Shown: in pieces, positions 25,906-34,875 of the stretch
Layout of the letters: the number at the start of each line of letters is the position of its first letter
How positions within the stretch are numbered: position 1 is the first letter of the stretch
Source: Lacticaseibacillus porcinae
Lineage (GTDB): Bacteria > Bacillota > Bacilli > Lactobacillales > Lactobacillaceae
DNA length: 64,000 bases
Direction: 5' to 3'
NCBI RefSeq assembly: GCF_003946305.1
Contig: NZ_RHNS01000007.1
Location: forward strand, 1 to 64,000
The notes under the pieces: model-generated
What the model was told of the DNA's origin: nothing
What the model saw: the letters and a program-made list of their open reading frames with translations, nothing else
Databases searched by the model: none
Position numbers and translations under genes: made by a program

Positions 25906-25943
25906 AGTATATCATCGTTCTGCCGTTTTTGCAAGCGCTTTCG
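25906..25943 (-). promoter_or_regulatory. Promoter with overlapping cre-like site
   Basis: TGCAAGCGCTTTCG (25930-25943) overlaps the -35 TTGCAA of the minus-strand promoter whose -10 is TATACT (25906-25911). A CcpA site over the -35 would repress in glucose; this is inference. Confidence 0.5.
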
Positions 25944-26117
25944 AAAAATTAATTTTGTTATTTTTCGACGGCATGATGGCCTGCACAAACCCGCGTCAGA
26001 TCAACTCTTTGGTCTTCAAGCAGTGATCTGATCGCAAAAATTCCTCACGATTCGGCCTAAATTGTTAGCAATTCATTCGTGCTATACTAAAAATCAATAC
26101 GAAAGGAAGGATCACTG

Positions 26118-27509
26118 TTGTCCACTACTCACCAAAAGTCTGGCAATCCCATGATTGTCGTGATGGTCGTCGCCTTAATGTCTTTCATGGGGGTGCTGAC
26201 TGAAACATCGCTCAACGTTAGTTTTCCTGCCTTGATGCAGCAATTTCACGTGAGTTTAAGTACGGTTCAGTGGGTCACTGCAGGTTACCTTTTAACCGCA
26301 GCGCTAGTGATGTTGACGTCTGCCTACATGAAGCGGCGCTTTACCAATCGCGCGCTTTTCGTCACCTCAGCGTGCTTGTTCATCATTGGCGATATCATGT
26401 GCGGGGCAGCACCTGCTTATTGGGTGTTGTTGCTTGGCAGACTGATTCAAGCAGGTTGTGTCGGGTTATGTACCCCGCTGATGGTGAATATTATTTTAGA
26501 TGTGGTGCCACGGCACAAACTTGGCACTTATTTAGGGATCGCCAATCTCATTATCTTAGTGGCGCCTGCCTTGGGGCCAACATTTGGCGGCACCGTCGTT
26601 GCCTTTGCGAGCTGGCGGATGATTTTTTGGATCCCGTTGCCATTTGCAATGATTTTATTGTTGTTAGGGCAACGTCGCATTAAACAATATACCCCGACAC
26701 AACATTATGCGTTTGATTGGTTGCGCTTTGGGATCTTAGCAGCCGCATTGATCTGCCTCATTGTCGGCATCAACGCCTTAGGTGACGCACACTGGTTGAC
26801 TTTCGGAGGACTGTTTCTGTTAAGCCTTATGCTAGTCTGGTGGTTTTACCGCTTATCACAACATGCCACTCGCGCATTATTTGATCTTGCCGTTTTTAAA
26901 AACCAAGCCTTTTTATTTAGCTTTTTACCTTATATCATGTTGCAATTTGCCAATGTCGGGATCAACTTCCTAGTTCCAAATTATGTGCAAGCAGTGTTCG
27001 GCGCGACGTCGTTGATCGGTGGGTTGGTGCTGTTGCCTGGCAGCTTGTTCAATGGCTTTGGCCAGCCAGTGTATGGTTGGATGCTTGATCGCTTCGGGGG
27101 CAAACTCCCGCTGTACTTAGGCGATGCCTTATTCACTTTGGCGCTTGCAAGCATGGCGATCGCAGGAAGTCGTATGGGCGTTGTCGGTGTCACCACCGCT
27201 TATATGATTTTTGCCATCGGCCGTTCAATGGCTTTCGGAAATTCAGTTGCTTACGGATTGAAGCATATGCCACAACAATTGCAAAACGATGCCAACGCCC
27301 TTTACAACACCGGCCAGCAAGTCACTGGGGCGCTTGGCACCACAGTATTAGCGTTATTAATGGGATCAGTGCATCGCAGCGGCAATACCCACGCCCAAAA
27401 CATTGCCGCAGGTAGTGCGATTGCCTTCAGTTTGTTGGTGATTTTTGGGATTGGGATCTTTATCTTGTTTCACAAATTAGTCAATCTACCTGAATCAAAA
27501 AACTCGTGA
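26118..27509 (+). CDS. MFS drug transporter, DHA2 (14-TM) type
   Basis: 463 residues. Motif C-like LAPALGPTFGGTVV and motif A remnants near residue 75; 12-14 membrane helices; hydrophobic N-terminus VVMVVALMSFMGVLTETSLNVSFPALM is typical of the EmrB/LmrB family. TTG start at 26118, preceded by AAGGAAGG with 7-nt spacing, and a TATACT box at about 26082. Probable multidrug or toxin exporter; substrate unknown. Followed by a bidirectional terminator. Confidence 0.88.
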   Translation: MSTTHQKSGNPMIVVMVVALMSFMGVLTETSLNVSFPALMQQFHVSLSTVQWVTAGYLLTAALVMLTSAYMKRRFTNRALFVTSACLFIIGDIMCGAAPAYWVLLLGRLIQAGCVGLCTPLMVNIILDVVPRHKLGTYLGIANLIILVAPALGPTFGGTVVAFASWRMIFWIPLPFAMILLLLGQRRIKQYTPTQHYAFDWLRFGILAAALICLIVGINALGDAHWLTFGGLFLLSLMLVWWFYRLSQHATRALFDLAVFKNQAFLFSFLPYIMLQFANVGINFLVPNYVQAVFGATSLIGGLVLLPGSLFNGFGQPVYGWMLDRFGGKLPLYLGDALFTLALASMAIAGSRMGVVGVTTAYMIFAIGRSMAFGNSVAYGLKHMPQQLQNDANALYNTGQQVTGALGTTVLALLMGSVHRSGNTHAQNIAAGSAIAFSLLVIFGIGIFILFHKLVNLPESKNS

Positions 27510-27530
27510 TTACGCATCACGAGTTTTTTT
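27497..27530. terminator. Bidirectional terminator
   Basis: AAAAAACTCGTGAT...ATCACGAGTTTTTTT between the convergent MFS gene and metallophosphoesterase gene. Confidence 0.9.
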
Positions 27531-27536
27531 AATGAC

Positions 27537-28628
27537 TTAGTATGCAAATACGCGCTTAGGCGTCGCCGCCCCATAACCAAAGATCCGCAGACGGCGCGCA
27601 GTGGTGTCCACTGAAACCACATAACCAGCATATTCACTAGGATCATTGATGTGACGATGCCACTTGCGGTTGTACCGAGTCGTCAAGCCGTGGCTCCAAC
27701 CCATCAACGCAGAATTATTCAATAAGCTATAATGAATGCCGTTGACTGAGAAATCTTCTTCCACATGCCAATGTCCGGCGACATAAGCGATGATCTTGCC
27801 AGGATTCCCAGAAAAATCAAAACTGACCAACCCGCCAAAGTCGGGATGATTGCCACAATTCAACACCCCTTTAAGCCCATCATTGAAGGCCCGCAGTAAT
27901 TCATGTAGCGGCTTTGCGTTATAACGCAAACCAGGTTTATTCGGCCGCGTCATCGCCGGCGCATGCGCTAAGATCAACACATCACGCTCCCCTGCACCTT
28001 GCAAGGCATCAGCAAGCTCTTGCAGTTGCGCCGCGGTGACGGCGAGATTTTTCTTGATGTCATAATTTTTGCGACCAGCGATCCATTTCACTGGGACGTC
28101 TGAGGTGTTTAAAGTGATCACGCGGACATTGCCATGATCAAACACACTCAATCCGTGCCGCGAAACTGTGGGGCCACCCACTTGTTGCGACATTTTCTCC
28201 CAAACCAAGTCATGGTAGACCCAAGGGTGAAAAGAGCCGGCAAAGCGGCGATTTTTTTCGGCGTATTTGTCGTTATCATCATGATTGCCGCGTGCAATGA
28301 CAAAAGGCACACTGTCGGCACAATAGTCATTCACGATATTGCGCAGCCGCCACATCGTCAATACTGCAGGTTCTGAGCCATCGACCATATCACCGAGGTG
28401 GACCCGCCAGTCGATCGGCAATTCATTGGTCAACCAATGCTGTTCTTGCACATGCCAATAGCCATTGGGACCATAGAATGTCCGAGACAGCTGGGTGCGA
28501 TCATGGGTGTCGGTGATCACCGCTAAATTCAACGCTGCCCCAGTAATTTGGGGCCCGACAGTTTGCGCGAATTGTTCCAAATCGCGTTTGGCAAACCTTC
28601 GAATTGAGATGTTGTGCAAATAATGCAT
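27537..28628 (-). CDS. Metallophosphoesterase (calcineurin-like)
   Basis: 363 residues. Dimetal motifs in order: AVITDTHD, HLGDMVDGSE, IARGNHDDN, LILAHAPAM, GHWHVEE. Cytosolic, no signal peptide. Lies 14 bp downstream of the prenyltransferase gene with AGGAGG, so it may be the last gene of the cyd-menaquinone cluster. Substrate unknown (phosphodiester or nucleotide). Confidence 0.88.
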   Translation of the reverse strand: MHYLHNISIRRFAKRDLEQFAQTVGPQITGAALNLAVITDTHDRTQLSRTFYGPNGYWHVQEQHWLTNELPIDWRVHLGDMVDGSEPAVLTMWRLRNIVNDYCADSVPFVIARGNHDDNDKYAEKNRRFAGSFHPWVYHDLVWEKMSQQVGGPTVSRHGLSVFDHGNVRVITLNTSDVPVKWIAGRKNYDIKKNLAVTAAQLQELADALQGAGERDVLILAHAPAMTRPNKPGLRYNAKPLHELLRAFNDGLKGVLNCGNHPDFGGLVSFDFSGNPGKIIAYVAGHWHVEEDFSVNGIHYSLLNNSALMGWSHGLTTRYNRKWHRHINDPSEYAGYVVSVDTTARRLRIFGYGAATPKRVFAY

Positions 28629-28642
28629 GGGATCCTCCTATC

Positions 28643-29527
28643 TCACGCCACGATCACCCCGATCACAAAAGTCACCGTTAAACTGACTAGGATCATCAAC
28701 AAGTTCTGAACGATCAGTTTAAACGTTTTTGTTTTCACAGGTGTTTGGGCAAACGTACGCGTGTTGCGCCATACTGGGATCGCCGCTGCTAAACTCAACA
28801 AACAAGGCCAAGGCAACAAGTTGTTGTCAACTGCGATCACGATCATCACGAAGCCGCATGCGTATAGGCTGAATAATCCGATCAACGCGCGGCGTCTGCC
28901 TAAATAATACACGATTGTGTGGCGCTTGAGGACAATATCTTCATCAAAATCGGCAATATTATTTGCCAATAGCAACGCTGCGATCGCACATTGTGGCAAA
29001 CCACTGGCCACAAACACTGACATGATCGGCAATTGTTGGGCATTCACCCACACGGCGATCAACCAAATCACAAATCCCATGGTAAATCCTGAAAAGAATT
29101 CTCCAAATGGCGTCCGAGAAATTGGATAAGGTCCGCCGGCATAACCATAGCCCACCGCAAAGCTGAACAGTCCCATCACAAGCACTGGCCACCCACAACG
29201 GATCGTCAACCACACCCCAATGCCACCGGAAATCAAGGTGAAGCTGACGATCAACTGCCAAATGCGATGCGGATCTAGATGCCTTCTGCCGATGATATTG
29301 GTTTCTTGACGGAAATGATCAGAATCACTGCGACGATAATCTTGATAATTGTCATTGGCATCCACTGCCATGTTAAATAACAACATCGCGATAAAAAATC
29401 CCACTAACGCGAGCAAATCTAAGGTGTGGTAATGCCACCACGCATATAAACTCCCAAGCAAACACGGAAACACCGAGGCTGCTTTGGCTTTGAATTCCAC
29501 TAACTCCAAAAAATCAGCTTTCGTCAT
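28643..29527 (-). CDS. menA: 1,4-dihydroxy-2-naphthoate prenyltransferase-like (UbiA family)
   Basis: 294 residues from ATG 29527; a GTG four codons upstream overlapping the previous stop is the alternative. About eight membrane helices. The two Asp-rich motifs of UbiA prenyltransferases are visible: DANDNYQDYRRSDSD and NNIADFDEDIVLKRHT. Joins a polyprenyl tail to dihydroxynaphthoate in menaquinone synthesis. Its partner polyprenyl synthase gene is directly upstream and bd oxidase genes head the cluster, which supports the menaquinone role. DHNA-making genes are not in the window. Confidence 0.88.
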   Translation of the reverse strand: MTKADFLELVEFKAKAASVFPCLLGSLYAWWHYHTLDLLALVGFFIAMLLFNMAVDANDNYQDYRRSDSDHFRQETNIIGRRHLDPHRIWQLIVSFTLISGGIGVWLTIRCGWPVLVMGLFSFAVGYGYAGGPYPISRTPFGEFFSGFTMGFVIWLIAVWVNAQQLPIMSVFVASGLPQCAIAALLLANNIADFDEDIVLKRHTIVYYLGRRRALIGLFSLYACGFVMIVIAVDNNLLPWPCLLSLAAAIPVWRNTRTFAQTPVKTKTFKLIVQNLLMILVSLTVTFVIGVIVA

Positions 29528-29535
29528 GGTTCGCC

Positions 29536-30435
29536 TCACACTTTACGTGACAACACTAACTCTGCGATGGCGGTTAACCGATTTTTATTGACGCCATCTG
29601 GGAACTGCTCTAAAGCATGCAAGGCTTGTTGTTGATAAGCTAAGGCCACTTGTTGCGCCGGCGGCACCCCTAAACGCTTGATTTCAGCCATGGCTTGACC
29701 GCGAGTGGTCGCTGACTGCATCAATCGCGTCAATTCATCCCCTGCAGTCGTCAACGCATAAATGATCGGTAACGAATAAACCCCGTTTTTCAAATCTTGG
29801 TCAATGGGCTTTTGTAATTGGTCATCAGTGCTGGTGAAATCTAACACATCATCAATAATTTGAAAACTCATCCCTAAACTACGACCGAAGACATTGGCTA
29901 AATGTGCATCCACGCCGCCAAGCGTGGCCCCAACTTCAGCAGCTAATCCAAATAAAGCAGCGGATTTCCCTTGAATTTCCGTGAGATACGCCTCAACGTC
30001 AGTGGCTTTAGGGGCAAAGTTTTGCGCCAGTTCTCCCATGAAAATAGCTTTCATCACTTGGGCATGTCGCGCAAATAATAGGTCACTTTCTGCTAACAAG
30101 TTGAAATATACGGCAAACATGAAATCACCAGCATAAATTGCTGCCCGATTGCCTGCTTTAATGCCGACGGTTGGCACCCCTCGCCGTAAGTCAGCGTCAT
30201 CTAACACATCATCATGTAGCAATGTCGCCAAATGTAAGGCTTCGATTGCCGCAGCTGCAGTGATCACTTGCGTTTGATCTGATTCACCAAAATCGGCAAA
30301 ATCTAGTAATAGCTGGGCACGCAACATTTTCCCACCAGCTTGAATTTGCGCTTTAACCAATGCTTCCACTGGTGGCGCATCGAGTTTGACTTGGGCGAGT
30401 AATTTCGCTTGAATCGCGTTTAATCGTGCATCCAT
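29536..30435 (-). CDS. Polyprenyl diphosphate synthase
   Basis: 299 residues from ATG 30435 (GGGGTGG upstream). First Asp-rich motif LLHDDVLDDADLRRG and second FQIIDDVLDFTS, both complete; typical trans-isoprenyl diphosphate synthase, likely the catalytic (component II) chain of a heptaprenyl/octaprenyl synthase. Makes the side chain used by MenA. Overlaps the end of cydC by 16 bp, so coupled to the oxidase assembly genes. Confidence 0.9.
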   Translation of the reverse strand: MDARLNAIQAKLLAQVKLDAPPVEALVKAQIQAGGKMLRAQLLLDFADFGESDQTQVITAAAAIEALHLATLLHDDVLDDADLRRGVPTVGIKAGNRAAIYAGDFMFAVYFNLLAESDLLFARHAQVMKAIFMGELAQNFAPKATDVEAYLTEIQGKSAALFGLAAEVGATLGGVDAHLANVFGRSLGMSFQIIDDVLDFTSTDDQLQKPIDQDLKNGVYSLPIIYALTTAGDELTRLMQSATTRGQAMAEIKRLGVPPAQQVALAYQQQALHALEQFPDGVNKNRLTAIAELVLSRKV

Positions 30436-32141
30436 GACTGCCACCCCGAATCTAATTGCCATAAGCTTTGATAATACGTGTTGGTTTTAAGTAACGTTTG
30501 CGGTGTCCCTTGTAACAAAACGTGGCCATCAGCGATAAATACCACCTGATCCATGGCTTGCACCCCTTGCAAATGATGGGTCACCCAAATCACGGTGCGA
30601 TCTTTCAACGCCGTGAAAATTGTTTGCACCAAGTCACGCTCTAACGCAGGATCTAGCCCAACTGTCGGTTCATCTAAAATCACCAACGGCTTTTGTTGCA
30701 ATAAGATCTGCGCGATCGCCACCCGTTGCTGCTCCCCACCTGAAAGACTCAAACCGGCTTCTTGTAGCGGCGTCTCTAACCCTTGCGGCAAAGCTTTCAC
30801 CAAGTCGGCTAATTGCACTTTTTGCAGTGATTGCCATAAGTCATCGTCGGTGGCATCAGGTCGTGCGAGTAATAAGTTTGCTTTGATCGAGGTATTAAAT
30901 AAAAATGGCGCTTGGGGCAACACACTAAAAAGCGACTGTTCACGATTTTGATAATGAGACAGTGGCACCTGATCCAAGGTGATGTCACCGCTGGTAGGCG
31001 ACAGCTTGCCTTCTAGCAATTCCAATAACGTCGTTTTGCCAACGCCGCTAGTGCCTAAGATGGCAACTTTTTGGCCTGCGTGCACTGCAAATGATACCGA
31101 TCGCAACAGTGCATGTTCTGCTTGCGGATAGATGAAGCCGACGTGATCAAGCGTCAAGGTCTGAAACGTTGATGGCATTGGTGTTAGCGTAGTCGCTTGC
31201 AACGAGGCATTATCAAGGGCCTGCAAGCGTTCAAACTTCGCCTCATCCCCAACAACCGACACCACGCCTTCACCACCTGCCATCAATGGTTCTGCCAATG
31301 GGAAGATCACCAACACCACAGCAGCGACCCAATTGGCTAAACTTGCTGACTGCGTCAAATGCATACTCGACCACCACAACAACACCAAAGGTAACAACAC
31401 GAACCACAGTTGACTGAGCAACTGTCGCTGTTGGGTGTGTTTGACGAGTTGTTGATGTTGATGTTGATATTGACGCCAAGACGCTGTGGCAACGGCGACA
31501 AATCCGGCTTCTGAATGACTTAACACCCAATCACGCTGACCTAAGATCGCATCATTCACACCGATGTAGGCATCATGTAACGATTGATCAGCCGCTTTGA
31601 TCGTTGCTGCTGCCCGCATTTTATCAATGATCGGCAACACCAGCAGTTGCACCGCAAGCAGCATCGCCATCACCAACACATCTTCCCAAGCAAAATACCC
31701 AGCCAATAAACTGAGGATCACCGCTAACACCGCAGCAACGATCGTCGGCAACAAACTCCGCAAAAAGTAATTTTGTAGCTTGCCAACATCTTCTGCAAGC
31801 AATGCCATTCCTTCACCTACAGGCCGGACAGTAGTCGCCTTCATTTTGATAAAAAGTTTTTGCCGCAACACACTGGTGTAATGCAATACCCAGTTATGAC
31901 TGACTAAACGTTCTAAGTATTGGGCGACCGGACGTGAGATCCCAAATAATCGCGTCAATACTACTGGTACGTAGATTGCGGCAAATAAAGGCATCCGCGC
32001 AGAAAAATCAATCAAATATCCGCTGGTGAACATCAACAACGCGGCACTAATGGCAGTGATCGCTGCTAAGCAAATCGCCAGTAGCGCTTGTTTGCGATAT
32101 TGTTGCATCGCCAAACGCACCCAATTAGTTTTCGGCATCAT
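30420..32141 (-). CDS. cydC: Cytochrome bd biosynthesis ABC exporter subunit CydC
   Basis: 573 residues from ATG 32141 (GGAGG, 5-nt spacing). Six membrane helices, then ATPase domain with Walker A GTSGVGKTT, signature LSGGEQQR and Walker B PLVILDEPTVGL. CydDC exports a thiol reductant (cysteine/glutathione) or haem-related cargo needed to assemble cytochrome bd. Overlaps the preceding cydD by 17 bp. Confidence 0.93.
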   Translation of the reverse strand: MMPKTNWVRLAMQQYRKQALLAICLAAITAISAALLMFTSGYLIDFSARMPLFAAIYVPVVLTRLFGISRPVAQYLERLVSHNWVLHYTSVLRQKLFIKMKATTVRPVGEGMALLAEDVGKLQNYFLRSLLPTIVAAVLAVILSLLAGYFAWEDVLVMAMLLAVQLLVLPIIDKMRAAATIKAADQSLHDAYIGVNDAILGQRDWVLSHSEAGFVAVATASWRQYQHQHQQLVKHTQQRQLLSQLWFVLLPLVLLWWSSMHLTQSASLANWVAAVVLVIFPLAEPLMAGGEGVVSVVGDEAKFERLQALDNASLQATTLTPMPSTFQTLTLDHVGFIYPQAEHALLRSVSFAVHAGQKVAILGTSGVGKTTLLELLEGKLSPTSGDITLDQVPLSHYQNREQSLFSVLPQAPFLFNTSIKANLLLARPDATDDDLWQSLQKVQLADLVKALPQGLETPLQEAGLSLSGGEQQRVAIAQILLQQKPLVILDEPTVGLDPALERDLVQTIFTALKDRTVIWVTHHLQGVQAMDQVVFIADGHVLLQGTPQTLLKTNTYYQSLWQLDSGWQSWMHD

Positions 32142-33846
32142 GACCACCTCCAAGCGTTTGGACCAATTGTTGAAATGCGACTGAATGTTTCGCTAAAGCT
32201 TGCGGCGTTCCCACATCAACTAACTTGCCGTGAGCCATCACCAACACCAGATCCATTTCTGATAACCAATGTAAGCGATGTGTGGCCATGATCACCAAAT
32301 GTTGATCAAACAACGGCGTCATGGTTTTCTTCAACGCAAGTTCTGTTTCGATATCTAAATGGGCTGTGGGTTCATCAAACAACCACACGGCACGGTTGGT
32401 ATCTAACAAAGTCCGTGCTAACGCAATCCGCTGGGCTTGTCCTCCTGAAATTCCGCGTCCTCCGGCTCCGATGCGTGTGTTTAAGCCTTCTGGTAAACTG
32501 GTCAAAAAATGTTGCAACCCAGCGATCGTGGCCACGCGGTTGATTTGTTCACGAGTCGCCTGCGGTTGATAAAAATTGATATTCGCTGCGATCGTATCTG
32601 CAAAAATATAAGGAGATTGGGGAATATAGCTGATCTGTTGTTGCCAATCGCTTTGATTCAAAGTATTCAACGCCACACCGTTGAGATCGATCGCGCCATC
32701 AGGTGTCAAAAATCCCGCGATCGTATTTAACAATGTCGTTTTTCCAGAGCCACTGGCCCCAATGATCGCGACTTTTTGAAACCCTGATAAGGTAAATGAC
32801 ACTTGCGATAACGCTTGATGCCCGCTATAGCTGACTGCAAGATCTTTCACAGCTAGCGTTGAATTGGCATCCCATTGTGGCACTGGCAGCAGCGCCATTG
32901 GCGGCAGTGGTCGAACTAAGATCGCTTGCGTCGCTTCAAAAGCAGTTTTTCCATTTAATGTGGCATGGTAATCTGCCCCAAAAGCGCGGATCGGCAAAAA
33001 ATATTCTGGTGCTAAGATCAAACTTAACAATGCAGGCATTAAACTCACGCGACCAGCAAGCAGATCAAGGCCTAAGAACACTGCAACCACAGCGATCGCT
33101 AAAGTGGCAAAGAAATCCATTGCAAAGCCTGATAGCATCGCAACTTTCAACACCTTCATGGTTTGTTTGCGGAAACGTTCCGATACGGTATACACCTGCT
33201 GGTCATAATCGTTGACCCCTAAGGCATCTAGTGACGCCATACCGCGCAACGCATCTTGAAAATGATTGGTCAATTTTGCAAAACCTGCATATTGTACGTC
33301 AGCTTGATCTTTTGCTGCTAAACCTAAAATCACCATAAACCCGATGATCACCGGAAAAAGCAACAACAATGCGATGCCTGCTTTTAAAGACTGCGTGCTG
33401 ACCATGACAAATACCGCTATCGGAATCACCAATAGCGGTACGAGTTTGTTGAAGGTCAACGCGAGGTAGGCTTGAATCTCACTGCTGCCTGCAAGCAATT
33501 GCGTGACCACAGCGCCACTGCCGATTTCAGCAATTGCTGAAGGCCCCAGACGATACAATCGCTGTAATAAATCAGTGCGCAACTGTTCGCTTTGCGCTTG
33601 CCCAAAGCCGTCACTGAGCAGGTTCCGCGCATAAGTCGTCAACTGTCGCACAGCATAAGCGACTACAAATAATAAAACCGCTGCGCTGACGTCAGCGAAA
33701 TGTTGACCCTGCCATAATCCTACGATTGCTTGGGCTAAGCCGAATGCCTGGGCAATGATGGCAAAAGCTTCAATGATCGTCAAGCCGAGTAATTGAATCA
33801 GTAATTTTTTTGCGCCTGGTAGCGCCAATAAACGTCGATCAAACAT
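32125..33846 (-). CDS. cydD: Cytochrome bd biosynthesis ABC exporter subunit CydD
   Basis: 573 residues. N-terminal six-helix membrane domain; C-terminal ATPase with Walker A GASGSGKTT, signature ISGGQAQR and Walker B WLFDEPTAHLD. Pairs with CydC as heterodimer. Lies 27 bp downstream of cydB, with GGGGAG before the ATG. Confidence 0.93.
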   Translation of the reverse strand: MFDRRLLALPGAKKLLIQLLGLTIIEAFAIIAQAFGLAQAIVGLWQGQHFADVSAAVLLFVVAYAVRQLTTYARNLLSDGFGQAQSEQLRTDLLQRLYRLGPSAIAEIGSGAVVTQLLAGSSEIQAYLALTFNKLVPLLVIPIAVFVMVSTQSLKAGIALLLLFPVIIGFMVILGLAAKDQADVQYAGFAKLTNHFQDALRGMASLDALGVNDYDQQVYTVSERFRKQTMKVLKVAMLSGFAMDFFATLAIAVVAVFLGLDLLAGRVSLMPALLSLILAPEYFLPIRAFGADYHATLNGKTAFEATQAILVRPLPPMALLPVPQWDANSTLAVKDLAVSYSGHQALSQVSFTLSGFQKVAIIGASGSGKTTLLNTIAGFLTPDGAIDLNGVALNTLNQSDWQQQISYIPQSPYIFADTIAANINFYQPQATREQINRVATIAGLQHFLTSLPEGLNTRIGAGGRGISGGQAQRIALARTLLDTNRAVWLFDEPTAHLDIETELALKKTMTPLFDQHLVIMATHRLHWLSEMDLVLVMAHGKLVDVGTPQALAKHSVAFQQLVQTLGGGHDAEN

Positions 33847-33873
33847 CGCAATCTCCCCATTGCGCCAAAAAAC

Positions 33874-34875
33874 TTACGACAATTCTGGAACGCGTTTGTG
33901 AAATACCACATACGCCCAGATGAAATAGGCTAAAGCAATCGGCAACAGCACCACAGTCACGCCTGTCATGATCGTCAAGGTCAAATTCGATGCTGACGCT
34001 TGGGTGATCAATAAAGAATTAGCAGCGTCTTTGGCGATCAACACTCTTGGGAACAACCCGTTGAAAATCAACACCACCACTAATGCCAACGCTGAGCCAC
34101 TGGCGATCAACGACAACCCTTCGCGATTTTTCACGATCGCGATGTGCTCGCAAACGATCGCTAACACAATCAAGCCGACGATGATCGCAGAGCTGACTGG
34201 CCGTTTCACAAAGAAATCAGTGGATAAGTATACTAAAATCGCAAACACCACAGCCCCGGCATATAACACCCAAATCAACACGCGGTTATAAGCAAGTGCG
34301 CGTGTCCGCAGCGCCCCAGTGGTTTTCAAGCGGATGAAATTAAGGCCATGCATGAAGCACATTAAGGTGACTGCAACGCCTCCGACGATCGTCAATAAGT
34401 TGACTTGTTCACCGAAGCTGGCGTAAATATCCATTTTCCCATCAATGGTCAGTGGTTGAATGATCGCCGTGAAGATCATCCCGAGCAAAAACGGTGGGAT
34501 CACGCTCCCGACAAATAACGCCCAACGCCAAATGTCGCGTCCTGATCGACTTTGGGCATGCGCAGCAAATTCAAACGACACCCCACGAAGGATCAACCCA
34601 ACTAACACTAAGAAAAACAAAATGTAAAATCCTGAAAACAAACTCGCGTACCACAGTGGATAAGAGGCAAACATCGCCCCGCCAGCTGTGATCAACCACA
34701 CTTCATTGCCATCCCAGTGCGGTCCGATCGTCGCCACCAGTTGCTTGCGCTCCCCTTCGTTTTTGGCGAGTAACCGGGTCGCCATTCCCACACCAAAATC
34801 AAAGCCTTCCAAAACAAAGAAACCGATAAACAACACTGCTAATAACAGAAACCATAATAATTGTAATGGGCTCAT
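33874..34875 (-). CDS. cydB: Cytochrome bd quinol oxidase subunit II
   Basis: 333 residues, about eight to nine membrane helices. Conserved block FFVLEGFDFGVGM near the N-terminus and GPHWDGNEVWLITAGGAMFASYP are characteristic of CydB. Structural partner of CydA. Start overlaps the cydA stop (ATGA). Confidence 0.95.
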   Translation of the reverse strand: MSPLQLLWFLLLAVLFIGFFVLEGFDFGVGMATRLLAKNEGERKQLVATIGPHWDGNEVWLITAGGAMFASYPLWYASLFSGFYILFFLVLVGLILRGVSFEFAAHAQSRSGRDIWRWALFVGSVIPPFLLGMIFTAIIQPLTIDGKMDIYASFGEQVNLLTIVGGVAVTLMCFMHGLNFIRLKTTGALRTRALAYNRVLIWVLYAGAVVFAILVYLSTDFFVKRPVSSAIIVGLIVLAIVCEHIAIVKNREGLSLIASGSALALVVVLIFNGLFPRVLIAKDAANSLLITQASASNLTLTIMTGVTVVLLPIALAYFIWAYVVFHKRVPELS

